A DNA stretch of 64,000 nucleotides from a virus: positions 47,972 to 111,971 of the IMG/VR virus record IMGVR_UViG_3300050119_000088; one strand, written 5' to 3'. The position numbers were made by a program, and so were the translations under genes. Numbering within the stretch: position 1 is the stretch's first letter; every line of letters starts with the position of its first letter. Positions 24,918-33,700 of the stretch are shown one piece after another. The notes under the pieces were generated by a model. It saw only the letters and a program-made list of their open reading frames with translations. It had not been told where the DNA came from and made no database searches.

Positions 24918-25345
24918 AGTTATTGTCCGTTGCCGACAAACGTGTACTTGCAATGGCAATTGATTGTGAAGGTTGTATTTCAATTACACAGAACCTTAGA
25001 CGTAAAAATATTGAAGGTATGTTGCAAGTTGATCTTGGAAATACCAATATCACGTTTCTTTTATATTTATGTGATTTAACAGGAATAGGTATTATTGATC
25101 CTGGGTACAAATATATTGACAAAAATTGGAAGAAGTCTTATAAGTGGAGATTGCGTAGATATGAAATGTTGAAATTTATTATTGCAATTGAACCTTATCT
25201 TATTATCAAAAGAGATCAAGCTATGATCATGATTGAATATCTTGAAAGACGCTGGTCGAAACCGTTGTCTGAAGAAGATATTAATCTTAGAAGAGTTATG
25301 ATTTCTGAAATGAAAGAACTCAATCAAACAGGAGAAATTATCTAA
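24914..25345 (+). CDS. LAGLIDADG homing endonuclease, paralog 3
   Basis: A 143-residue protein, VLAMAIDCEGCI with the motif at residues 12-20, and the family C-terminus LRRVMISEMKELN. Start at 24914 (ATGA overlap with the exonuclease stop) is preferred over an earlier in-frame codon because it aligns exactly with the paralogs. Inserted at the 3' end of the exonuclease gene; the displaced original tail lies directly downstream. Confidence 0.87.
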   Translation: MKLLSVADKRVLAMAIDCEGCISITQNLRRKNIEGMLQVDLGNTNITFLLYLCDLTGIGIIDPGYKYIDKNWKKSYKWRLRRYEMLKFIIAIEPYLIIKRDQAMIMIEYLERRWSKPLSEEDINLRRVMISEMKELNQTGEII

Positions 25346-25389
25346 TGTTGGCAACTGCTGAAGTCTATCGGCGTATGTTGTCTATTTAG
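25345..25389 (+). pseudogene. Displaced 3' end of the exonuclease gene
   Basis: Encodes MLATAEVYRRMLSI then TAG. TAEVYRRML is identical in protein to the present exonuclease C-terminus but differs at several third codon positions (for example ACT/ACA, GCT/GCC, GAA/GAG, CGT/AGA). It is followed by the operon terminator, so this is most likely the original gene end, cut off by the LAGLIDADG insertion. Confidence 0.75.
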
Positions 25390-25400
25390 CTTAGAAGCTA

Positions 25401-25434
25401 AAAATGCCTCCGACAAGCGGAGGCATTTTCGTTT
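25401..25434. terminator. Strong bidirectional intrinsic terminator
   Basis: A perfect 12 bp stem AAAATGCCTCCG / CGGAGGCATTTT with a 5 nt loop, with T-rich flank on the plus side and the stem's own A run giving T residues on the minus side. It ends the plus-strand replication operon and faces the end of the minus-strand late operon. A small TAGCTT/AAGCTA hairpin precedes it. Confidence 0.9.
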
Positions 25435-25455
25435 TCAAATTTTAGGAATCTTAAG

Positions 25456-25687
25456 CATGAATGCATTGAAAGCAATGTGAACAGTCACAGCGGGCGTGAT
25501 TCTTGGTGATTCAATATCAGAATATACTCGTGAGTGGCAATTGACATCTGAAGATTTGGAAGGTAAAACTACAGAAGAACAAACACGTATCTTCTGTGAG
25601 AAACGAGATGTTGCAATGGCTTATGCAAGCAACTTGTCTGATCCAACAAAAGTGAATTGGGTCACTTTGGTGTTTGTATGGATCTAA
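25456..25687 (+). pseudogene. Small gene with an in-frame TGA after codon 7
   Basis: AGGAA lies 8 bp before ATG at 25456, which reads MNALKAM then TGA. The same frame continues without interruption as TVTAGVILGDSISEYTREWQ and on for about 60 residues, ending ...NWVTLVFVWI. The downstream part looks protein-like and could also start at GTG 25496 (63 residues). Its stop abuts the stop of the convergent tail gene. Either a nonsense mutation, or a gene that starts at the internal GTG. It sits after the terminator and no promoter is obvious. Confidence 0.4.
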
Positions 25688-28600
25688 TTAACTTGAAGGA
25701 GTAGTTGTATCGATCCAAACAGGAACCTGCATGTAATATTCAACAGTACCAACAGCATTGACGACAGAAACAATTTCAACAGCTGTACCTGCTGGAATAG
25801 TATCTGTATCATCGATCTGCATTTGGATTGCCTGAATCAATGTTGCAACACCATTGAATCCCTTTTTGTAAATGTTGACATTATATATTTGAGCGGTATC
25901 TGATGTATTGCCATCTCCATCCACAAAGAATCCAACGTAATCAGCAACAATGCCCGGAGTACCGCCACCGCCACCAGCACCACCAGAAACACCATCTGCA
26001 ACACGTTGAATCAAATACTGAAGCGATCGGTTCATCGTATCACTATCACCCTTAGTTGTAGTTGTACCAAGGGCAACTGCATCTATAGGTGTTGTGACTG
26101 GAACAGGTGTTGCATTGACAGATATAACAGGAATCGTGCTAAGAGGCGAGGGTACAGGCGTTGGTCCTGTATAATCAACACCGCTTGGTTTTACTACACC
26201 AAGATCCGTAGTTCCCGTGCCTCCGAAATATAATTGTTGGCCGTTAACAACAGGAGCAGCCGGTTGACCGTTGGCCAGTGCGGCTCGAGTATCAGCAGCA
26301 ATAGTACCGCTTACGTCAATCACTGCATGTGGAATCTGATTGACAACAACAGGAAGTGTTCCAAGTACATTGACTGGAATCTGGTGAACCTGAGAGTGTG
26401 AAGATATGACATCATACTGTGGTGGTATGATGAAATTCTCTGGAAGATCGTAGGGCCATGCTCCAGGATATTGGAACATATCTCCGAATAGAATTGGAAG
26501 CCATAAATCTAAATTGGCTGTTTGTGTTGAAGGATCATATGTGCAGCCTTGTACAACTGCAAGTGTACCATATGGTCCAAGCGTATTGGTAGGATCATTT
26601 GCAACGTATGGATGTGAGAAGTTCAGATAGATTGTGTCGAATGTTTCAAGAGCTAATTTGGTTAAAGGACACTTGATTTTCATAAGCTTGAATGTATTCG
26701 ATTTACGAAACATCCAGAAGCTTGCAGAGATTGCAACCATTTCTTGCAGATTATAAATATAGAAATCATATTGTTGTTCAACAACACCGTATTTGATATA
26801 GTTGTTACGAACAACAACAAGATTATCGCCTTTAGATTCTTCATAACTGTTACGCCATTTGGCGACATACTTAGTGATTAGTTTGGAAGTATCATCACAT
26901 GATACTTCCATGCTTTGAAGCAAAACATCATTTTCAGTAAGAATATCAACAACGGTATCGACGGCTGGTAGAAACTTGATTTTGAAAACATCATTGTCTA
27001 ACCAAACGCTGCAACGAGCTTGATAGGACATTTCATCAAGCATCTGAATAACATTCTTTTTATCCGCAATATAAAAATTCGACGGATACATTGCACAATA
27101 CGAAGCTGCAAGAGCAAAAGAATCCTGATCCCATGTCTTTGTAGTATAGGTATCAATGATCCAAATGATTTGATAAACAGTGTTTGATACAGGTGTTGCA
27201 CCTGATGTCACTGTTGCATATATTTGATCTTCCCAATCTTGCCCACTATAAGAAGATAGTGGATTGTTCATCCGAATAACTGTTGCAGTAATCGAGCCGT
27301 ATGTAACATATACGACTTGATAATAACTTGCTGGAACCTGATACAATGTTTTGACATTGTTCAGATTACGATAAGCAAATACACCATCTACGATAGACGG
27401 ATTTGAATCAACGATCCAGTCAATTGTGGCAAGTGTAGGTTGCTTACCATTACCATACAAAGTAATGCTTGTTCCACCATTAAGAATCAATGCAGAGAGT
27501 TGTTGATTGACAATAGGAATTGTATATTGTGGAATTGCACTTGCACCCAAGAAGATGGGATCGTTAATAGCAGGTTCAACATATGTACTGAAGGGTTCGA
27601 AGCTGAAGTCGATTTGAAATGGAATGTTAGGATTCAAGCTATATAATGGATTGCCACTATCAATGGCAGATCCACCTTTAGCTGCTTCAATAACACTAAG
27701 AATAGTTCCATTCATGTATGGAACTAGGTTGAAAATAGGTTGTTCAAGATCCTGGAAATATGCAATAGCGTCGCCTGTATTGAGATTGATGTTAGTAAAC
27801 ATTACTAACATTTCTCGATTTCCAACAAGACAATCAAGCCAAACATTTGGTTCGAAGTATTCAGCATTAAGAACAAGACTGCCTTCCATAAGGCTGTGGA
27901 CGCGATTGTATAATAGTGTTGTATCTCCACCTGTGGGAACATTGTAGCCTCCAGGTGTGGCAGCAGAATCAACTATTACCAGATCCTGAGAATCTGGACT
28001 CATAATACCGCCGCCGACTAACCACGGTCCTTGTCCATGTGGTGCAACATTAACGGGAATTCCACCAGGATATACTGTACGTAAAAGGAATATTTGGACG
28101 ACACCAATGGCATCACAACTGATTGTAATAACATTAGCATCAGCAACACCGCCAGGATTGTCAGCACTATCTTCTACGTTTCCTAGATTGGCACTACCGG
28201 TTGTCGTACTTCCAGCAAATAAAACTGGTGAATGATTACCATTAGAATCTACTGATACTGTCCAGTAGCCATAGGATGTTGTACCAGGAATACCCTGTTG
28301 TGTTACTGTAGCAGTGGGAGCACCAGTGTATTTGTTTTGTTGTGTAAGATATTGGTTCGAAGCTCGCAAGATCGCGTTGTTTCCTGCGAGAATCTTTGCA
28401 TTAGCCGCTTGTAACTTTTGCTGAAATGCAATTTGATATTTTGCAGATTCGAGATTGGAACCATCGGAGGTTGTATCATCACCAGCAAGACCAGATAGTT
28501 CTGCATTCTCTAGCCAGAATTTGGCATACGCATTTTGTTGGATTGCGTCAAGCAGATCACGGCCAGCATTATAGAAGTCTTGTGATCCTTCATTGCCTGC

Positions 28601-29188
28601 TTGGAAATAAAAGTTACCTACAGGCTGTGCAATTGATGCATTAGGTGTCGGTTGATATGTAAGGCCAGGAACATTGGTTGCTGTGCCGAAAACCAAAGGC
28701 CACGGCTTGCCAATACCAAAATATGGCAAATTGGTGAACAAGCCTTCTTCAGGTGTAAAACCAACTTCATTATCTTGGATTGTAGAAACCACATCAAAGC
28801 TAAAGCTACGATCGCCTTCTTTCCAGACAATTGGAGAAACAATCTCACCTTGAAAGATTAAAAACTTGTCACTGAAAGGAATGCCTTTGAAGAGTTGGTA
28901 AATCTTAGCAGGTACTTTGTGAATATCAATAATGTCAAAGAATGGCTTGATAAGATTTGCAGAATCATCAAGCACAATAGAGATATTGGAACTTGAACCA
29001 ACACCATCGAATTTGGTAACATTTTCAATGTTACCCATTGTAAGAATAATACCGGGAGCTTCAGGCAGCTCTGTATCTGCATAAAAATATTCAATGCCTG
29101 ATGTCCACACAATACCAAGAACCATGATCGGTTCGAGACCTTGTGGGTTGCTCAGAATTGATATTGCAAGCGGAGATAAATTTCGCAT
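25688..29188 (-). CDS. Tail tip / baseplate hub protein
   Basis: An 1166-residue late protein, the last of the tail cluster, by position the central tip or host-contact protein. The first 150 residues contain TMGNIENVTKFDG and GVGSSSNISIVLDD segments like those of baseplate hub N-terminal domains. The central region is rich in aromatic beta-type sequence; the last 150 residues have Pro/Val/Thr-rich spacers and GGAGGGGGTPG before a final beta domain. Start at 29188 (MRNLSPLAIS) follows the preceding gene by 2 bp. Confidence 0.75.
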   Translation of the reverse strand: MRNLSPLAISILSNPQGLEPIMVLGIVWTSGIEYFYADTELPEAPGIILTMGNIENVTKFDGVGSSSNISIVLDDSANLIKPFFDIIDIHKVPAKIYQLFKGIPFSDKFLIFQGEIVSPIVWKEGDRSFSFDVVSTIQDNEVGFTPEEGLFTNLPYFGIGKPWPLVFGTATNVPGLTYQPTPNASIAQPVGNFYFQAGNEGSQDFYNAGRDLLDAIQQNAYAKFWLENAELSGLAGDDTTSDGSNLESAKYQIAFQQKLQAANAKILAGNNAILRASNQYLTQQNKYTGAPTATVTQQGIPGTTSYGYWTVSVDSNGNHSPVLFAGSTTTGSANLGNVEDSADNPGGVADANVITISCDAIGVVQIFLLRTVYPGGIPVNVAPHGQGPWLVGGGIMSPDSQDLVIVDSAATPGGYNVPTGGDTTLLYNRVHSLMEGSLVLNAEYFEPNVWLDCLVGNREMLVMFTNINLNTGDAIAYFQDLEQPIFNLVPYMNGTILSVIEAAKGGSAIDSGNPLYSLNPNIPFQIDFSFEPFSTYVEPAINDPIFLGASAIPQYTIPIVNQQLSALILNGGTSITLYGNGKQPTLATIDWIVDSNPSIVDGVFAYRNLNNVKTLYQVPASYYQVVYVTYGSITATVIRMNNPLSSYSGQDWEDQIYATVTSGATPVSNTVYQIIWIIDTYTTKTWDQDSFALAASYCAMYPSNFYIADKKNVIQMLDEMSYQARCSVWLDNDVFKIKFLPAVDTVVDILTENDVLLQSMEVSCDDTSKLITKYVAKWRNSYEESKGDNLVVVRNNYIKYGVVEQQYDFYIYNLQEMVAISASFWMFRKSNTFKLMKIKCPLTKLALETFDTIYLNFSHPYVANDPTNTLGPYGTLAVVQGCTYDPSTQTANLDLWLPILFGDMFQYPGAWPYDLPENFIIPPQYDVISSHSQVHQIPVNVLGTLPVVVNQIPHAVIDVSGTIAADTRAALANGQPAAPVVNGQQLYFGGTGTTDLGVVKPSGVDYTGPTPVPSPLSTIPVISVNATPVPVTTPIDAVALGTTTTKGDSDTMNRSLQYLIQRVADGVSGGAGGGGGTPGIVADYVGFFVDGDGNTSDTAQIYNVNIYKKGFNGVATLIQAIQMQIDDTDTIPAGTAVEIVSVVNAVGTVEYYMQVPVWIDTTTPSS

Positions 29189-29190
29189 AA

Positions 29191-29583
29191 TCAAGGCAGA
29201 CCCCAAGGAAAGCCCTCAAACTCTAATCCCATTGTAAAGTTTGTAGCACTTTCTTGTGTAACATCGATTGTTGGACTACAAATAAATCCTAACCAAGATC
29301 GATTTTCAAAATCAACATAATAAATGTACGTACCAAAATATAATGTAACAAAGGCGTGCATATAATCGCATTGGCTCTGTGTCAAATATGTGAATTCTAA
29401 TTTAAGTCGCTCAAAGCGCGGCCAAATTGGATCTGCGAATATAATAAGATCATTACCTAATGTGTTCTTTTTCGTTCGTGTAAAGTCTAGTGTATCTGTG
29501 TCACCAAATTCGGGGCTACGAAGAACTGCTGAATTGACAAGAGTAGCACCGTTATATACCAAGAATGCTGCTCCCACAATCAA
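29191..29583 (-). CDS. Distal tail protein-like
   Basis: A 130-residue virion protein with RSPEFGDTDTLDFTRTK, a central L.F.YLTQSQCDYMHAFV and a C-terminal LEFEGFPWG. The same layout, PEFGDT ... LT...L..F...Y ... LEFEG, is found at the C-terminus of the protein at 48734-50176, so the two share a domain. Position between tape measure and tail tip fits a distal tail component. Confidence 0.55.
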   Translation of the reverse strand: MIVGAAFLVYNGATLVNSAVLRSPEFGDTDTLDFTRTKKNTLGNDLIIFADPIWPRFERLKLEFTYLTQSQCDYMHAFVTLYFGTYIYYVDFENRSWLGFICSPTIDVTQESATNFTMGLEFEGFPWGLP

Positions 29584-30116
29584 GCTCCCGGAATGAGGAC
29601 ACCTAAAGGTATTCCGTAATAATATGGATCTACTTTATAGCAGATCGCAAAATCCTTCATAGTAAGAGTATCACTAATCGGTTGTGGCCTTGACATATTC
29701 ATGATGATTGCTTCAAGAAAAGCAATCGAATCTTGCCCGATCGGTCCACTTGAATGCCCAACTGTTTCAATAAGCGAGAGCGTCTCCAAGATGTTACGCC
29801 CCAGAACAGTACGAGCACCGTCGAATAGAATAAGATAGTCGTTGAATGCGGCAATAGTGAGTCGGCCAGCATGTTCGTGAAAAATGAGGGTATCATAGAT
29901 TCCTTCAATCTTCTTTCCAAAATGTAGGTGCACTGAATCTGTGAAAGTAATAACAGATGCAGCATGTCCACCTTTTGTATTGCTCTTTTCGATTTCGGCA
30001 AGCAAAAGAGCATCAGTGACGCTTATAATATGTTGGTTGTTTGTCGTAGCGTCACGAAAGGACACTAAGTCATTGACGCTTAATGACGTAATCATACAGT
30101 CTCCAATACTCGGCAT
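29580..30116 (-). CDS. Tail protein with repeated D-x-L-x-F-x-(E/D) elements
   Basis: A 178-residue protein built from short repeats such as VNDLVSFRDA, ITFTDSVH, YDTLIFHEH and ETLSLIETV. The same repeat dominates the 480-residue protein at 48734-50176. Probably an elongated beta structure on the tail. Overlaps the next gene by 4 bp. Confidence 0.55.
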   Translation of the reverse strand: MPSIGDCMITSLSVNDLVSFRDATTNNQHIISVTDALLLAEIEKSNTKGGHAASVITFTDSVHLHFGKKIEGIYDTLIFHEHAGRLTIAAFNDYLILFDGARTVLGRNILETLSLIETVGHSSGPIGQDSIAFLEAIIMNMSRPQPISDTLTMKDFAICYKVDPYYYGIPLGVLIPGA

Positions 30117-30144
30117 GTATCCCGTTGATACATGCCGAGCTTAG

Positions 30145-30699
30145 TTAGTCACTAATCGTGTAAGTGATCTTGAGCTGGTCTCCTGTTGTAACAGGAACTG
30201 TCGCACTGAACGAAGCTCCTGACCAGAGCGTACCGGATGTACCACCCTTTGCCGAGCCGGAGGTAACGAAGATTCCGTTCAGTGTACCCGTACCGTTGAT
30301 ATCGAACGTCGCGGGCGAAGCGTTGGTAACGGATTGTGCGGACGAAGTGCTCTGGCCCCACAGAACCCGCGTTGACTGAACGAACGATGTGAATTCGTTC
30401 CATCCAGCATGTGATGCCATCACGTCGCTGCTGTTCAGAGCTGTGAAGCCGGTGTTGTCGATCAGAGAGATGTACCAAGAGCTTGACGCAATCTGCGTCG
30501 CACTATTGAACATCGTATCAAGGATCTGACCACGACCCAGAGCTGTAACAGCATTGTCAATATCGTAAAGAGCGAACAGGTCGCCTTTACGCCAGTGTTC
30601 GATCTTCGGGAAGCGGCCTTTAAAGTTGAGATTATCAACCTTATCAGAGCGACCCTTTGTGAAGAACAAACTTTCTTGCAACGAGATACCTTCAATCAT
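30145..30699 (-). CDS. Structural protein, probably abundant
   Basis: A 184-residue protein directly downstream of the tape measure. It is Ser/Thr/Gly-rich with a beta-type C-terminal domain (FDINGTGTLNGIFVTSG, FSATVPVTTGDQLKITYTIS). GC content and codon use are distinctly higher than in flanking genes and match the coat and tail tube genes, which suggests high expression. Specific role unknown. Confidence 0.55.
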   Translation of the reverse strand: MIEGISLQESLFFTKGRSDKVDNLNFKGRFPKIEHWRKGDLFALYDIDNAVTALGRGQILDTMFNSATQIASSSWYISLIDNTGFTALNSSDVMASHAGWNEFTSFVQSTRVLWGQSTSSAQSVTNASPATFDINGTGTLNGIFVTSGSAKGGTSGTLWSGASFSATVPVTTGDQLKITYTISD

Positions 30700-30711
30700 T
30701 TGATTCTCTTT

Positions 30712-33700
30712 CTATGTAAGCCGAAGTGTTCCGCGTTGTATTTCACGTCGAAGTTCAAAACCGATTTGGCGAGCAGTCTCTTTAGAACTTTGAGATCCAC
30801 TCACATTAACAGTAATGTCTCCAACAGTAGTTGTACTTCCACCAGCAGATCGGTATGCCGGATTCTTGTTCATGGCAATCAGTTGTGGAAGGAAGCTTGC
30901 TGTAGCTTCTTTCGTCATAACGAATTCGCCAGGAGTTGCCATGATTGGAACCGTATCAGAACCACGGCTCATCTTACCTTGCATAAAGTCAAGAATACTT
31001 CCACCGCCAGCAAAATAGCCTACCTTGCCGCCGGTTGCTTTTGGTGTAGCAATAACATCATTGATGCTTGCACCAGCATTGAGTTGATCAATTTGTGCCT
31101 GAGAAAATGCACCACGGGCAGCGGGTGCTGGTGCTAATCCGGCTCCAGCACCTGCAAGACCGCTTTTGAAATCATTTACTTGAGCGTTTGCAAGTGTAAG
31201 TTGTTCTTTTAACTGTCCAAGCACCTTGGTTGAATCTGCACCAAAAACTGCAATTGCTGAAGTAGCATTGTTCCATGCAGTTTTCATAAGATCAATTTTA
31301 CCTTGGTACTCTTCAACCAATTTCTGTTGTGCTTTAACTACTTCATTTTGTTCTTCTTCTTTTGCTTTGAGTTCTTGTGTCTTGACAAGTTGTTCAGAAA
31401 CTGTTCGGAGGAAATCTTCGAGAGATGTTCCTTTGGCTGGATCGAAGACTGAAGAAAATATACTTGCACCGCCAAATAAGCCACGTTGTCTGTCGATTCC
31501 CTCAAGCAGTTCTCGAACTTTTGCAAGGGAAGTTTGGGCAGCTTCAATATTTTTCGGATTCAGATTTTCAAGTTGTGCTTGTAGCCCTTGGAACTCTGCA
31601 CGAACTTTTGCAACCTGAGTATCATTAGCTGAAGAACCACCTGAACCAAAGGTTCTTGCAAGGAAGCCTGAGCCTGCGTTATTTGTTAGTCCTTCAAGGA
31701 TTGTTTTGACATCTGCTTTTGCAGAATCTTTAGAGGCATCGAGTTGTGCTCGTAAGCTAACTAAATTTTTCTTAGTTTCATCGATACCTTTATTAAGTCT
31801 AAGAATTGCCTTTTCATATTCGGCTAGGTTTGCTGTGAATCCTTGTGTGACAAGTTGTGCTTCGTTGGTTGTTGCTTGTGTACTTCTTTGAGCATCGAAG
31901 CCTTTACGCAAATCTGCAAGGGCACCTTTGAAATCCTTCAAGATGGCAAGTTTGCCACTGAATGATTCTGTTGTACCAATAAGCTTCAGAGCTTCTTGCT
32001 GCAAGGCTTCAAGATCGGCCGTCGCCTTTTCAGGATCATCAATGTAAGCTTTCTTGATGTTTCCTTGCTTATCAAAAGCAGAGAAACTTGCAATCTTTTT
32101 GAAGATATCTTCAAGCTTACCAAGATCCGCACGCTTCTGCTGCTCTTGTTGTCGAGCAAGTTCTGCTTTTTGTTGTTCTTGCTTTATGATCTGCTGATTA
32201 ACAGCAGCATATTCTTTTTGAACATCATTGATGGCATGTTGAATACCAAGAAACGCTGGTGCCTGGTAATCACGGTCATCTCGGACGTTGTGTTTGGTGA
32301 CTGTCTTGGTAGATAGATTCTCAAGAATCTTTTCAATATCTTGATATTTCTTTTTGACAGTATCAAGATCGCCGGCTTGTGCAGCCAATGAAGCTTCAGA
32401 CTTGAGTTCAGCAATATGCTTCTTGGCAAGATACTCTAATTCGACATTTTGCTCATTGCCTTTGTAGAAATGCCCACCTGCAACATTAGGATTGTATCCT
32501 GTTGCAATTTGAGCTTCGGCTCGAGAATAGTTGAATTTTTCAAGTTTCTCATTGTTCGCTGCAATCTCTTTTTGACCCTTAGCAATAGCAGATTGTAGCT
32601 TTGTCTGATCACTATTCAATGCGGTAATTTCATCACGCAATGCGTGTGTGAAAAGATCCATTGAATTTCTGACAGATTCTCCAGCCGCTTTGGATGCTTC
32701 TTTCTGGCTATCGAGAATTTCAGTGGATGCAGCACGAGCGGCAACTACGAGTTGTTCGTACTGTTGCTTGGCAGCATCAATACCTTCTTTCAAAGTATCT
32801 GTCTGCTTGGCAACTTGAAGTGAATAAAGTCTCGAACTTTCAGCTGTATCTTTAGCTGCATCATCTCTTGCCTTTTCCGCAAAGGCAGACATTGCAGCAT
32901 CGGCTTGAATAGCTTGAATCTTAATGAAAGCAAATGCCGCAGCAACGGCTGCAAGAACAATAGTAACAGGACCGAATGCAAAAGCTGTAGCTGCTCCAGC
33001 ACTAGCGATTGCGGGTGTTGCAGCAGATGCGGCAGCACCAATTCCAAGAAATGCTTGAGCTGCAGCAATAATACCCTCAATAGCAACAGCACCCTTGACA
33101 ATTCCACCAAAGGCAATAATTGGACCACCGACTTGAACAGCAATATTGTATACAGTCTTGATTGTCTGAGCAAGACCACCAAAATAATCAGTGGCCTTTA
33201 GAATATTCTTTAATATAGAAGTTTCCCATGTCACGAGGAAGAAGTTTTTGATCTCTTGCATTTGTTGCAAGAATTTTTGTCCTGGATTAATATCAAATAT
33301 TTTCTTTGCACCTTCGAAAGTACCTTGAGCATCTTTGATTTGCTCTAAGTCACTTGCAAAGTCTTTGCCCTCATTTGCTAATACACCCAAGATACCCTTT
33401 GCACCTCGCAATTCATCAAACAGCTTGGAAATAGCTGCTGCTGATCCGCCTGTCTCTTCTTGTAATTTCTTAAATACACCGGCAAGACTATAAACTGCAA
33501 TAGCTTCTTCACCACTAGTAACGCCAATCTTCTTGAAGAAGTCAGCAAGTTCAGCCGAAGGCTTGGCAAGCTTGTTAAAGACCTGACCAACTTCAGTCAT
33601 GGCAACATCGACAGAGATACCTTGTCTCGTCAATACTGACATGAATGCTGTGAGTTCTTCAACTGTAACGCCTAATGATTTTGCAAGCGGACCAACACGA

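Noticed and set aside
25456-25480. TGA recoded as Trp or selenocysteine
   Set aside because: Many genes here end in TGA through ATGA overlaps, and no recoding element is visible. A mutation or an internal start explains it more simply.
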